Position numbers and translations under genes: made by a program | The notes under the pieces: generated by a model | What the model was told of the DNA's origin: nothing | The model's input: only the letters and a program-made list of their open reading frames with translations | The model's database searches: none | Shown here: in pieces, positions 1 through 9,767 of the stretch | How positions within the stretch are numbered: position 1 is the stretch's first letter | How the letters are laid out: each line of letters begins with the position of its first letter | Origin: Achromobacter insuavis | GTDB taxonomy: Bacteria; Pseudomonadota; Gammaproteobacteria; Burkholderiales; Burkholderiaceae_B | Direction of reading: 5' to 3' | Assembly: GCF_902859645.1 (NCBI RefSeq) | Contig: NZ_CADIJR010000035.1 | Coordinates: 1-64,000, forward strand | DNA length: 64,000 nt

Positions 1-2
1 CG

Positions 3-1229
3 GCCGGGCGCGGGCTGCCGGGCGCGCCGGCCTGGCTGCCCGGGGTGGGCATGCTCGTGGCGGCCATGCTGTATGGCGGCGCGGCCGCCGCCAGTGAGTC
101 CTGCGCCAGTCCGGACGAACGCTGCCCCTTCGTTTCCGAACTGCTGCAGCAGCGCGAAGGCTATGGCGCCCGCGCCACGGGCGGCCTGGGCGGCAAGTTC
201 ATCGAGGTCACCTCCGACCAGGACGCCGGACCGGGCACGCTGCGCGCGGCGCTGGCGCAGGCCAAGAAGGGACCGACCTGGATCCGCTTCGCCTCGGACA
301 TGACGATCGTGCTGGATTCGCAGCTGCGGGTGCCGTCGAACACCACGATCGACGGCCGCGGCAAGCACGTGGCCCTGATCGACGACGGGCTGGGCGTGTA
401 TGGCAGCAAGAACGTCATCCTTACGCACCTGACCATCGACGGCCGCCTGAACCGGCTGACGCAGGCCGTGAACATCGCCAACGACAGCCGCGACGTGTGG
501 GTGGACCACATGGACCTGTCACGCATGTCCGACCGGCTGCTGAACGTGAAGAACGGCTCCACCGACGTCACGATCTCGTGGACCAAGTTCCACAATTCGA
601 ACAAGGTCATGCTGCTCAACAACATCACCTCGAAGAACCTGTTCGCGAACTACGAACGGGATGCCATCGCGCGCGTGACGCTGCACCACAATTATTTCTT
701 CAACACGGTGCAGCGCAATCCCCGCGGGCAATTCGGCACGTTCCACCTGTTCAACAACCTGCTGGAGAACTGGGATTTCTACGGCATGAGTTTCAGCCTG
801 GAGGCCAAGGCGCTGGTGGAAGGCAACATCTTCAACAATGACGCCAAGCGCCAATGCGTGGAGCCGGAATTCTTTCCCACGGTGGAGGGGGTGAAGGTGA
901 ACTACTGCCGTTATATCCCCACGGCCGCCAAGCGCAGCGCGCTGGACAACGGGGCGTCGGACGAGGGCGCCTACCAGGACTTGAAGGCGGTGCACGGCTA
1001 TACGCGCGACTTCAAGGCGTTCCTGCGCCTGAAGGACAACCTCTACCTGGGGGACGCCAAGCCCGTGCTGCAGGACTACCGTCCCGAGGCCGCGCCGACG
1101 CCGCCGTATTGCTATGGGTACGAGAAACCCTCGGCGGAATTGGCCGACCGGATCCGCAAGCATGCGGGCAACACCAGCGGCGATACGCCGCTGCCGGCAG
1201 CGCGCACCGGCGCGGGCTGCGGCGGCTGA
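3..1229 (+). CDS. Pectate lyase (polysaccharide lyase family 1), 5' end outside window
   Basis: Secreted pectate lyase that would cleave polygalacturonate by calcium-dependent beta-elimination. The right-handed beta-helix core is readable: DVWVDHMDLS carries the family's WxDH motif, followed by VTISWTKFH, then VTLHHNYF and QRNPRGQFGTFHLFNN, which match the conserved HHN and R-x-P regions. A hydrophobic stretch (MLVAAMLYGGAAAA) just before ASESC is the core of a signal peptide. The frame is open to the left edge, with candidate starts GTG at 45 and ATG at 51. Neither leaves a proper basic n-region, so the true start probably lies upstream of the window. About 394 residues are visible, a normal length. 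The first Arg of the R-x-P-R-x-R motif is kept, but the second is Gln (PRGQFG), which is unusual. Family assignment is firm; activity is uncertain. Confidence 0.88.
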   Translation, partial: AGRGLPGAPAWLPGVGMLVAAMLYGGAAAASESCASPDERCPFVSELLQQREGYGARATGGLGGKFIEVTSDQDAGPGTLRAALAQAKKGPTWIRFASDMTIVLDSQLRVPSNTTIDGRGKHVALIDDGLGVYGSKNVILTHLTIDGRLNRLTQAVNIANDSRDVWVDHMDLSRMSDRLLNVKNGSTDVTISWTKFHNSNKVMLLNNITSKNLFANYERDAIARVTLHHNYFFNTVQRNPRGQFGTFHLFNNLLENWDFYGMSFSLEAKALVEGNIFNNDAKRQCVEPEFFPTVEGVKVNYCRYIPTAAKRSALDNGASDEGAYQDLKAVHGYTRDFKAFLRLKDNLYLGDAKPVLQDYRPEAAPTPPYCYGYEKPSAELADRIRKHAGNTSGDTPLPAARTGAGCGG

Positions 1230-1238
1230 AACGACGGG

Positions 1239-1853
1239 TCAGGCCTGGTGCGACAGCGGCCGCTCGGGAATCGGCGCGATCCGCTCGGGCGGTGGCGACA
1301 CGCGCCACGAGGCGCGCCGGCGCAGCGCGCCGAACAGCTTGAGGCCTTGCGGCCAGTCTTCCAGGCCGCTGTCGGCGTTGATGTGGCCGGCGCCGGGGAT
1401 CACCACCACGCGGCTGCCCCAGTTCTCGGCAAAGGCGCGGGCGCGCTCCAGCCGACAGTAGGGGTCGTTGTCGCTGGCCACCACCACGCTCTGGAACGGC
1501 AGCGATTGGCGCGGGATCGGCGCGAAGCCGCGCAGACAGTCCGGCGCATCGGGACGCTCGACGTCGGCCGGCGCCACCAGCAGGGCGCCGGCGACCTTGG
1601 CGCGCAGCGGCACCGGCAGCGCCGCGCTGATCAGGCAGCCCAGGCTGTGGGCGACCAGCAGCACCGGGCTGCGGGCCTGGTCGACCAGGCCGGCCAGGGT
1701 GGATATCCATTCCGCGCTCACCGGGTTCTGCCAGTCGCGCTGCTGCACCCGCACCGCGTGCGGCAACAAGGCCGCCCAGCGCGATTGCCAGTGTTCGGGT
1801 CCGGAGTCTTTCCATCCGGGGACGATGATCGGTTGGAGTCTCATGGCGGCCAT
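1239..1853 (-). CDS. RBBP9/YdeN-family alpha/beta hydrolase
   Basis: Small single-domain serine hydrolase of about 204 residues. It begins with the family signature IIVPGWKDSGPEHWQSRW and has the nucleophile elbow VAHSLGC (Ser in HSLG). A DND acidic site follows, and the catalytic His sits in GAGHINADSG, so the triad looks complete. I start it at the ATG at 1853. An ATG at 1844 (MRLQPIIV) would also fit, while longer upstream extensions add a basic leader with no family match. It is convergent with the pectate lyase (9-base gap) and diverges from the livK-like gene. The natural substrate of this family is generally unknown and nothing here resolves it. Confidence 0.85.
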   Translation of the reverse strand: MAAMRLQPIIVPGWKDSGPEHWQSRWAALLPHAVRVQQRDWQNPVSAEWISTLAGLVDQARSPVLLVAHSLGCLISAALPVPLRAKVAGALLVAPADVERPDAPDCLRGFAPIPRQSLPFQSVVVASDNDPYCRLERARAFAENWGSRVVVIPGAGHINADSGLEDWPQGLKLFGALRRRASWRVSPPPERIAPIPERPLSHQA

Positions 1854-2113
1854 GATGCCGCGCCGCCTTAGTAACGCAAACGAATAAATCCGCTTTTGCA
1901 TATACGGTGGCGGGCATAAGGGCGGTGGCGCCCCTGATGCGGCACCGCAATATCGAAACCCCGCCCAAGACGGGCCGGAACCCCTGCAAAAGCCGCTATT
2001 TTTCAGTGTATGCTTGCCGTGCTAATGCAACGTAACGGGGCGTGACCAATGCGTTTCCGGCTGTCCGCCCGGTTCAAAAACCAACGATTACAAGCCATTA
2101 AGGGAGTCCACTC

Positions 2114-3241
2114 ATGAAGCAAGCATTTCGTCTGACCCCGATCATCGCGGCCCTGGGCGTCGCCGCGGGGTTGGCGTTCAGCGCCGGCGCGCACGCGCAG
2201 ACCATCAAGATCGGCGTGGTGGGCCCCACCACCGGCGCGGTCACCCAGTACGGCGACATGGTCCGTGAAGGCGTCGACACCGCGGTGGAACGCATCAACG
2301 CCGCCGGCGGCATCAACGGCAAGAAGCTGGAAACCGTGGTCATCGACGACGGCTGCGAACCCAAGCAGGGTCCGGTCGCCGCCAACCGCGTGGTCAACAG
2401 CAAGATCGGTTTCGTCGTGGGCCACGTCTGCTCGGGCGCCACCATCGCCGCCGCCGACATCTACAACAACGAAGGCGTGGTCATGGTCACGCCCTCGGCC
2501 ACGTCGCCGGCCCTGACCGACGGCAAGAACTACGAGTTCATCTTCCGCACCATCGGCCGCGACGACCAGCAGGGTCCCGCCGCCGCCAAGTTCATCCTGG
2601 ACAAGCTCAAGCCCAAGAAGGCCGCCGTGCTGCATGACAAGCAGTCGTATGGCCAGGGCATCGCCACCGCCGTCAAGAACGACCTCGAAAAGGGCGGCGT
2701 GCCCGTCGCCATCTTCGAAGGCATCAACGCCGGCGACAGCGACTACTCGGCCGTCATCACCAAGCTCAAGAGCCAGGGCGTGGACTTCGTCTACTACGGC
2801 GGCTACCACCCCGAAATGGGCCTGCTGCTGCGCCAGGCGGCCGAGCAGGGCGTGAAGGCCAAGTGGATGGGTCCGGAAGGCACGGGCAACCCGGACATCA
2901 ACGCCATCGCCGGCGACGCCGTCGAAGGCATGCTGCTGACGCTGCCGGCCGACTTCACCCAGAACGCCGCCAACGCCGAGATCGTCAAGGCCTTCGCCGC
3001 CAAGAAGCGCAACGCCAGCGGCGCGTTCCAGATGACGGCCTACACCGCCACCCAGGTCATCGCCGACGGCATCAAGGGCGCCGGCAGCGAAGACCCGACC
3101 AAGGTCGCCAAGTACCTGCACGCCAACACGTTCGACACCCCCATCGGCAAGGTGGCCTGGAACAAGCAGGGCGACCTGACGAACTTCCAGTTCGACGTCT
3201 TCGTGTGGCACAAGGACGGCTCGAAGTCCGTTTATAAATAA
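2114..3241 (+). CDS. Branched-chain amino acid ABC transporter substrate-binding protein (orphan LivK paralogue)
   Basis: Periplasmic binding protein of the leucine/isoleucine/valine family (peripla_BP_6), 375 residues. The signal peptide is cleaved after AHA near residue 28, and the mature protein starts QTIKIGVVGPTTG. It shares long identical blocks with the second LivK at 14.2 kb (IDDGCEPKQ, RTIGRDDQQGP, GDSDYSA-ITKLKS, GGYHPE-GLLLRQ), so the two are clear paralogues. A GGGAG ribosome site lies before the ATG. It is monocistronic, with its own terminator downstream and no permease or ATPase genes attached. It probably feeds the livHMGF permease encoded about 13 kb away. Ligand specificity cannot be read from sequence. 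Confidence 0.93.
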   Translation: MKQAFRLTPIIAALGVAAGLAFSAGAHAQTIKIGVVGPTTGAVTQYGDMVREGVDTAVERINAAGGINGKKLETVVIDDGCEPKQGPVAANRVVNSKIGFVVGHVCSGATIAAADIYNNEGVVMVTPSATSPALTDGKNYEFIFRTIGRDDQQGPAAAKFILDKLKPKKAAVLHDKQSYGQGIATAVKNDLEKGGVPVAIFEGINAGDSDYSAVITKLKSQGVDFVYYGGYHPEMGLLLRQAAEQGVKAKWMGPEGTGNPDINAIAGDAVEGMLLTLPADFTQNAANAEIVKAFAAKKRNASGAFQMTAYTATQVIADGIKGAGSEDPTKVAKYLHANTFDTPIGKVAWNKQGDLTNFQFDVFVWHKDGSKSVYK

Positions 3242-3250
3242 GGACTTGGC

Positions 3251-3286
3251 GCGCATCCGGGCGGCTTTCCAGCCGCCCGGATGCGC
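3251..3286 (+). terminator. Perfect 16-bp hairpin after the orphan livK
   Basis: GCGCATCCGGGCGGCT pairs perfectly with AGCCGCCCGGATGCGC across a four-base TTCC loop, starting 9 bases after the livK stop codon. No T tract follows directly, so it may protect the mRNA 3' end rather than terminate by itself. A canonical terminator follows 20 bases later. Confidence 0.7.
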
Positions 3287-3304
3287 CATCCGCCAGACCC
3301 CTCG

Positions 3305-3341
3305 GCCGGGCCGGAAGCGATGTCTTCCCGCCCGGCTTTTT
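3305..3341 (+). terminator. Rho-independent terminator between orphan livK and rstA
   Basis: GCCGGGC pairs with GCCCGGC, and an inner GGAAG/CTTCC stem continues it after a single C-C mismatch. Five Ts follow at 3337-3341. It separates livK transcription from rstAB. Confidence 0.8.
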
Positions 3342-3454
3342 CGTGGGCGCCGCCCGCCGGGAACCGAGCCGTCGCCGGCGGGGTCGAACGCCGCTCGCGC
3401 GGTTTTGCGTAGAATGCGGCGAAATCGCTCTCTCTTTTTCTGTCCGGACACCCC

Positions 3455-4156
3455 ATGACCAAGGCCTTGCTAGTCGAAGACGATCCGAAGCTGTCGCGCC
3501 TGATCGCGCAGTTCCTGGAGCAACACGGGTTCCAGGTCGCCCAGGCCTACCGCGGCGACCATGCGGTGGAGGCGTTCCGCCGCCACGACCCGGCCATCAC
3601 CATCCTCGACCTGATGCTGCCCGGGCGCGACGGCCTGCAGGTCTGCCGCGACCTGCGCGCCTTCTCGTCGGCGCCGATCCTGATGCTGACCGCCCGCGAG
3701 GACGACCTGGACCAGATCCTGGGCCTGGAATCGGGCGCGGACGATTACGTCATCAAGCCGGTCGAGCCGCGCGTGCTGCTGGCCCGCATCCGGGCGCTGC
3801 TGCGCCGTCACAGCCAGCTCGAGGAGCCGCCGGAGCGCCTGGAGTTCGGGCCGCTGGTCATCGACCGGCGCACCCGGGCGGTGATCCACGGCGGCGTCGA
3901 GGTCGACCTGACCACGATGGAATTCGAGATGCTGTGGGCGCTGGCCAGCCAGGCCGGCCAGGTGCTGACGCGCGACGACCTGCTCAACGCGGTGCGCGGC
4001 ATCGAGTTCAACGGGCTCGACCGCAGCGTCGACGTCTGCGTCAGCAAGCTGCGCCGCAAGCTGGACGACGACCCGCGCGATCCGGCGCGCATCAAGACCG
4101 TGTGGGGCAAGGGCTATCTGTTCTCGCCCAAGGCGCACGAGGGCAGCGATGATTAA
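3455..4156 (+). CDS. rstA: Response regulator, OmpR family, RstA-like
   Basis: DNA-binding response regulator of 233 residues. The receiver domain (about 1-115) has acidic residues D9/D10, phospho-acceptor D52 in LDLMLPGRDG and Lys101 in IKPVEP. The C-terminal winged helix (about 135-228) carries GIEFNGLDRSVDVCVSKLRR and ends VWGKGYLFSP, closely matching the E. coli RstA pattern. It overlaps the sensor kinase gene by 8 bases, so the two are co-translated. A TAGAAT -10-like hexamer lies at 3410. Target genes are not known; the pseudo-hydrolase downstream of the pair is a candidate. Confidence 0.92.
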   Translation: MTKALLVEDDPKLSRLIAQFLEQHGFQVAQAYRGDHAVEAFRRHDPAITILDLMLPGRDGLQVCRDLRAFSSAPILMLTAREDDLDQILGLESGADDYVIKPVEPRVLLARIRALLRRHSQLEEPPERLEFGPLVIDRRTRAVIHGGVEVDLTTMEFEMLWALASQAGQVLTRDDLLNAVRGIEFNGLDRSVDVCVSKLRRKLDDDPRDPARIKTVWGKGYLFSPKAHEGSDD

Positions 4157-5441
4157 ATTCGTCCTGCGGCTCTTCGTGGTGCTGGCGGTCGGCTTCGTGA
4201 TTTCCAACGAAGTCGTGGACCGTTCCGCCAACTACCTGTTCGAGCCGGTCAGCGACGCCTATACCCGCGAGTCGGTGCGCGGGCAGATCCATTCCCTGGT
4301 GCTGGAACTGTCGAAGGTCGAGCCGGGCGCGCGCGCGGCTTACATCGAAAAGCAGCTCAAGCCCTACTATGGCCTGGGCCTGCGCGTCTTCAATGCGTCG
4401 GACTACAACGCCAGCGACAGCGAACGGCGCATCGTCGCCCGCGGCGACTTCTTCATCCGCGACAAGATGCAGACCTTCGTGGCCGCGATTCCCGGCCCCG
4501 ACCACCAGTGGCTGGAGGTCAAGCTGCCGCCCGAGCCGTCGTTCGGCCCGTGGGTGGTGGCGGCGGTCTATTCGGCGCTGGGCCTGCTGCTGTGCGCCTT
4601 CATGCTGGTGTGGGCGCTGCCGATCTGGCGCGACCTGGAAGCCCTCAAGACCGCCGCCCTGCGCATGGGGCAGGGCGACCTGGAGGCCCGCGCGCGGCTG
4701 TCGCGGCATTCCAGCATCGGCAACCTGGGCGATACCTTCAACCTGATGTCCGAGCGCATCGCGGCGCTGATCGGCAACCAGCGCGAGCTGACCAACGCCG
4801 TTTCGCACGAGCTGCGCACGCCGATCGCGCGCCTGTCGTTCGAGCTCGACATGATCGGCCGCGCCGACGAGCCGGCCGAGCGCAAGCGCCTGATCGACGA
4901 CATGAAGAGCGACGTCGCCGAGCTCGACAGCATGGCGTCCGAGCTGCTGATGTACGCGCGCCTGGAGCACAAGGGCGATGGCGTCGCGCTGCAGCCGCAG
5001 GACGCCCGCAGCTGGCTCGATTCGGTGGTGCAGCACGCGGGCTTCGAGGCCGACCAGTCCGGCGTGCGCTGCGAGGTGGTGCTGTGCCAGGTGCGCGAGG
5101 TCCACCTGCACCAGCGCTACATGACGCGGGCGCTGCTGAACCTGCTGCAGAACGCCATCCGCTACGCCGGCGGCCGGGTCCAGGTCAGCCTGGTGTCGCC
5201 CGCGCCGCGCGAGTATGTGCTGATGGTCGACGACGACGGCCCGGGCATCCCGCAGGCCGACCGCGAACGCATTTTCGAGCCCTTCATCCGCCTGGACGAG
5301 AGCCGCGACCGCGGCACCGGCGGCACCGGGCTGGGGCTGGCCATCGTCAGCCGCGTGGCGCGCTGGCACAACGGCACCGCCGAGGCCACCGACAGCCCCT
5401 TGGGCGGGGCCCGTTTCATCATCAGCTGGAAGGCGGCCTGA
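4149..5441 (+). CDS. rstB: Sensor histidine kinase, RstB-like
   Basis: Membrane sensor kinase of 430 residues and partner of the preceding RstA-like regulator. TM1 lies at about residues 3-20. A periplasmic sensor of about 110 residues follows, then TM2 at about 135-157 and a HAMP segment. The dimerisation/phospho-acceptor box is NAVSHELRTPIARL with His220. The ATPase domain has the N box NLLQNAIRYA, G1 DDDGPGI and G2 GTGGTGLGLAIV, so it looks fully active. Its start overlaps rstA. The sensed signal is not evident; in enterobacteria RstB is tied to the PhoP/Mg2+ and acid responses, which need not hold here. Confidence 0.92.
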   Translation: MIKFVLRLFVVLAVGFVISNEVVDRSANYLFEPVSDAYTRESVRGQIHSLVLELSKVEPGARAAYIEKQLKPYYGLGLRVFNASDYNASDSERRIVARGDFFIRDKMQTFVAAIPGPDHQWLEVKLPPEPSFGPWVVAAVYSALGLLLCAFMLVWALPIWRDLEALKTAALRMGQGDLEARARLSRHSSIGNLGDTFNLMSERIAALIGNQRELTNAVSHELRTPIARLSFELDMIGRADEPAERKRLIDDMKSDVAELDSMASELLMYARLEHKGDGVALQPQDARSWLDSVVQHAGFEADQSGVRCEVVLCQVREVHLHQRYMTRALLNLLQNAIRYAGGRVQVSLVSPAPREYVLMVDDDGPGIPQADRERIFEPFIRLDESRDRGTGGTGLGLAIVSRVARWHNGTAEATDSPLGGARFIISWKAA

Positions 5442-5481
5442 GGCCGGGGACAGGGGCGCGCCGCATCGATCCGGCCCGCCT

Positions 5482-5499
5482 TTAACAAACTTAACAATC
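5482..5499 (+). promoter_or_regulatory. Tandem 9-bp repeat, candidate OmpR-family operator
   Basis: TTAACAAAC is followed immediately by TTAACAATC, a 9-bp direct repeat. A looser TTCACAAAC lies about 20 bases further on, in an AT-rich island upstream of the pseudo-hydrolase gene and just after rstB. OmpR-family regulators bind tandem repeats of about this period. That RstA binds here is inference. Confidence 0.4.
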
Positions 5500-5601
5500 T
5501 GTCCTTCCAATCTTCACAAACTCCATACAAAGCGGGAAAGATCGGGGACGCGTCCCTGTCTAGCATGACGGCAGTTCTCAAAAGAGGGTTGCCTGTTCGT
5601 C

Positions 5602-6705
5602 ATGTTTTCGCTCGCCCGCCTGGTCGCCGTCGCCATGCTCCTGATCGCCGCCGGCGGTTGCCAGGGCGGGGCCCCGGCCGCGCCGCCGACCATCGCCCGC
5701 GGCGACTATCCGGCGGTAGTGGCGTACCTGAAGCAGCGCATTGCCTATGACCTGGACGCGCAGCGGGTGCCGGGCCTGTCGATCGCCATCGTCGATGACC
5801 AGCGCACGGTCTGGAGCAGCGGCTTCGGCTATGCCGATTCGGCGCGCCATCGCAACGCCACCGGCGACACGCTCTACCGGGTAGGCGCCATCTCCAAGGT
5901 CGTGACCGCCGCGGGCGTGCTGCGCGCCGCCGACGACGGCCGCCTGTCGCTGGACATCCCCGCCGCCCAGGCGCTGCCGCAATCGGCGCTGGAGCCGCGC
6001 CGCGCCGCCATGCACTGGATGGGCACCTATCCCTTCACCGTCCGCCGCCTGCTGGCATTGCGTCCCGACACGCTGGGAGACACCATGGGCCGGGCCCGCG
6101 CCGACATGGGCTACGCCATGCTCGGCGACATGGTGGCGCACGCCGCCGACGAGCCCTTCGACGCCTACGTGCGCCGCACGCTGCTGCAGCCGCTGAACAT
6201 CTCGCGCGCCGGCTTCCGGCTGGCGGCCGCCGGCGACGACGCGCGTGAACTGCGCGCGGCCGGCTACCGCCGCGGCATCCCGTGGGTCGAACAGCCGCAG
6301 CCGAACGAGGCCGCGGAAGGCCTGTGGGCCAGTTCCGCCGAGATGGCGCGTTTCTCCAGCATGCTGTTCGGCGGCGGCACCTACCAGGGGCGCCGCATCC
6401 TCAACGACGAATCCGCGCTCACGCTGCTCAACCTGGAGACGGTGGCCAACGGCATGGACCTGGAGTGCCGCCTGGCGCTGTCGTGGCTGGCGGCGCCCTG
6501 CGATGCCGACTACATCGCCGGCGACGCGCTGCGCGACCACAGTGGCGCGACCGAAGCCTTCCATGCCCGCTGGCTGCTGGCGCCGCGCGAGAAGCTGGCG
6601 GTGCTGGTGATGAGCAATGCCGACAGCGCCGAGCCGCTGGTGGCCTCGGTCTCGACCCTCGCCATGAACCTGATGCGCCAGGCCAAGGGCGTGGCGCAAG
6701 AGTAG
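5602..6705 (+). CDS. Serine beta-lactamase-fold protein with catalytic residues replaced (probable pseudoenzyme)
   Basis: A 367-residue protein of the class C beta-lactamase/D-aminopeptidase (PF00144) family. The N-terminus MFSLARLVAVAMLLIAAGGC looks like a lipoprotein or Sec signal. The fold is clear: PGLSIAIVDD, DTLYRVGAISK, the MGYAMLGDMV helix, PLNISRAGF and HSG at 313-315. The SxxK motif, however, reads A-I-S-K: the nucleophilic Ser is Ala96 (codon GCC at 5887) while Lys99 is retained. The Y-x-N motif position reads R166-A-D168. Two of three catalytic motifs are therefore lost while the frame is intact, which suggests a binding or sensory role rather than decay. It lies 160 bases downstream of rstB. 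Confidence 0.85.
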   Translation: MFSLARLVAVAMLLIAAGGCQGGAPAAPPTIARGDYPAVVAYLKQRIAYDLDAQRVPGLSIAIVDDQRTVWSSGFGYADSARHRNATGDTLYRVGAISKVVTAAGVLRAADDGRLSLDIPAAQALPQSALEPRRAAMHWMGTYPFTVRRLLALRPDTLGDTMGRARADMGYAMLGDMVAHAADEPFDAYVRRTLLQPLNISRAGFRLAAAGDDARELRAAGYRRGIPWVEQPQPNEAAEGLWASSAEMARFSSMLFGGGTYQGRRILNDESALTLLNLETVANGMDLECRLALSWLAAPCDADYIAGDALRDHSGATEAFHARWLLAPREKLAVLVMSNADSAEPLVASVSTLAMNLMRQAKGVAQE

Positions 6706-6770
6706 GCATGCGCCGCGGCAGCCGCGGCGTGGCCCAGTTTTCCCCTCAACCTCGTTTCCCGGATGTTTTT

Positions 6771-7670
6771 ATGAAGCGAAATCTCTCTTTGTCCCTGATG
6801 CAGCGCCGCGCCGGCGCGGCGTGTTTGCTGGCCAGCCTGCCGGTGTTGTCGTTCGCCGCGGGCGGCCAGCAGGTCGCCGACAATTCGGTCTACGGTTCTC
6901 GCGGCGCCAGCTCGCGCGGCATCGAGGTCGCCACCGGCGCCGAGAAGCCGGCCGAGGAGTGGAAGTTCTACGGCACGCTGGGCGTCGGCTACGCGCCGCG
7001 CTACAGCGGCAGCGACGAGAGCTCGGCCCTGCCGATCTTCGGCCTGGGCATCCGCAGCCCGGGCGGCTTCTTCCTGGACACGGCCCACGGCCTGGGCTGG
7101 GAGACGCAGGCGCTCAGCAGCACTTTCCGCTTCTACGTCGCGCCCAGCGCCTCGCGCAAGGACCACAAGAAGGGATTCGAGGGCTCGAACAAGCTGCGCG
7201 GCATGGGCGACATCAAGAGCCGCGCGCAGATCGGCATGGATGCCGAGACGCAGCTAGGCCCGGTGACGCTGTCGGCCACGGTGGCGCACGCATTCAAGAA
7301 GGGCGACGACCGGGACGTGGGCAGCGCCTACACGCTGTTCAACCTGGGCGCCAGCACCACGGTGTACGAAGGTTCGGCGGGCGCGATCTCGCTGGCGCTG
7401 AGCAGCAACTTCGGCGACGGCAACTACATGCGCACTTGGTACGGCGTGAGCGATCGCCAGTCGGCCAACTCGGGCTACCGCCGCTACAACCCCAAGGGCG
7501 GCCTGGAAAGCATCGGCCTGGGCGCGACCTGGGCGCTGCCGTTGAGCAAGGAATGGTCGTGGTCGGTCGCGGCCGAGGCGCGCCGCCTGTATGGCGACGC
7601 GGCCGACAGCCCGATCGTGAAGGATCGCAACCAATACTCGATCGGCACGATGATCACCTACACGTACTGA
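6771..7670 (+). CDS. mipA: MipA/OmpV-family outer membrane protein
   Basis: Outer-membrane beta-barrel of 299 residues with a signal peptide ending near residue 30 (ASLPVLSFAAGG). The mature part has alternating hydrophobic strands, with WKFYGTLGVGYAPRYSGSDE at the start and a C-terminal strand ending in the aromatic pattern YSIGTMITYTY, as expected for BAM recognition. E. coli MipA scaffolds murein enzymes, and other members are antibiotic-responsive porins. ATG 6771 is chosen because the signal peptide begins there; the frame is open further upstream. It follows the pseudo-hydrolase by 65 bases and may share its transcript. Function here is by family only. Confidence 0.85.
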   Translation: MKRNLSLSLMQRRAGAACLLASLPVLSFAAGGQQVADNSVYGSRGASSRGIEVATGAEKPAEEWKFYGTLGVGYAPRYSGSDESSALPIFGLGIRSPGGFFLDTAHGLGWETQALSSTFRFYVAPSASRKDHKKGFEGSNKLRGMGDIKSRAQIGMDAETQLGPVTLSATVAHAFKKGDDRDVGSAYTLFNLGASTTVYEGSAGAISLALSSNFGDGNYMRTWYGVSDRQSANSGYRRYNPKGGLESIGLGATWALPLSKEWSWSVAAEARRLYGDAADSPIVKDRNQYSIGTMITYTY

Positions 7671-7685
7671 GTGTGTGGCGGTAAA

Positions 7686-7709
7686 CGCCCGCCCCGGGCG
7701 GGGCGGGCG
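7686..7709. terminator. GC hairpin between convergent mipA and ugpC
   Basis: CGCCCGCCCC pairs perfectly with GGGGCGGGCG around a GGGC loop. It lies 15 bases past the mipA stop and 53 bases past the ugpC stop, so it can serve both strands. No T tract is present. Confidence 0.55.
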
Positions 7710-7762
7710 GCTGGGGCGGTTCGGCGGGCCATGCGGCCGCCGACGCCGCCCGCGGGGGGGTA

Positions 7763-8851
<1,089 letters not shown>

Positions 8852-8897
8852 GAGTTATTCGTATCGGAGTCGTTGTCGGGTAGGCGATAGGGGAGGG

Positions 8898-9749
8898 TCA
8901 CTTTTCAGTGTCGACCAAGCCCTTGACGAACCATTTCTGCATCAGGATGACGACCAGCGCCGGCGGGATCATCGCCAGCATGGCGGTGGCCATGGTGATG
9001 TTCCATTCGGTCACGCTGTCGCCGCCGCTGATCATCCGCTTGATGCCGATGACGACGGGGTACATGTCTTCCTGCGTGGTCACCAGCAGCGGCCACAGGT
9101 ATTGGTTCCAGCCGTAGATGAACTGGATCACGAACAGCGCGGCGATGCTGGTCTTGGACAGCGGCAGCAGCACGTCGCGGAAGAAGCGCACCGGGCCGGC
9201 GCCGTCGATGCGGGCGGCCTCGATCAGTTCGTCCGGCACCGTCAGGAAGAACTGGCGGAACAGGAAGGTGGCCGTGGCCGAGGCGATCAGCGGCAGCGTC
9301 AGGCCGGCGTAGCTGTTGAGCAGGCCGAGGTCGGCCACCACCTTGTAGGTGGGCGCGATCCGCACTTCGACCGGCAGCATCAGCGTGACGAAGATCATCC
9401 AGAAAAAGAACATGCGGCCGGGGAAGCGGAAATACACCACCGCGAAGGCCGACAGCAGCGAGATCGCGATCTTGCCGATCGAAATCGCCAGCGCCATGAT
9501 CAGGCTGACGTACATCATGCGGCCCACCGGCGCGCCCGAGGAGCCGCCGGAAGAGCCGCCGAACAGCGCCTGCATGTAGTTGTCGACGAAGTGCGGACCG
9601 GGGATCAGCGACATCGGCGCGGAGGCCACTTCCTGCGCGGTCTGGGTCGACGCGACGAAAGTGACGTAGAGCGGAAAGGCCACCATCGCCACCCCGCACA
9701 GCAGGATGACGTGGGCCAGAATATCCAGCCAGGGACGGCGTTCAACCAT
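8898..9749 (-). CDS. ugpE: sn-Glycerol-3-phosphate ABC transporter permease
   Basis: Inner-membrane permease of 283 residues with about six transmembrane segments, starting near residue 12 ([20 protein letters not shown]). The EAA loop reads [24 protein letters not shown], typical of the carbohydrate MalG-type family and the contact point for UgpC. It starts 18 bases after ugpA and forms the heterodimeric channel with it. Confidence 0.92.
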   Translation of the reverse strand: MVERRPWLDILAHVILLCGVAMVAFPLYVTFVASTQTAQEVASAPMSLIPGPHFVDNYMQALFGGSSGGSSGAPVGRMMYVSLIMALAISIGKIAISLLSAFAVVYFRFPGRMFFFWMIFVTLMLPVEVRIAPTYKVVADLGLLNSYAGLTLPLIASATATFLFRQFFLTVPDELIEAARIDGAGPVRFFRDVLLPLSKTSIAALFVIQFIYGWNQYLWPLLVTTQEDMYPVVIGIKRMISGGDSVTEWNITMATAMLAMIPPALVVILMQKWFVKGLVDTEK

Positions 9750-9767
9750 TGTTATCTGCCTCGAAAA

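Noticed and set aside
3251-3286. Inverted repeat as an insertion-sequence end or attachment site
   Set aside because: It is a single hairpin directly after a stop codon with no direct repeats or transposase; an mRNA 3'-end structure explains it.
2003-3451. A 482-residue antisense frame covering the orphan livK and its terminators
   Set aside because: It runs across two terminator hairpins and is a mirror of the livK codon pattern; no domain or signal is visible.
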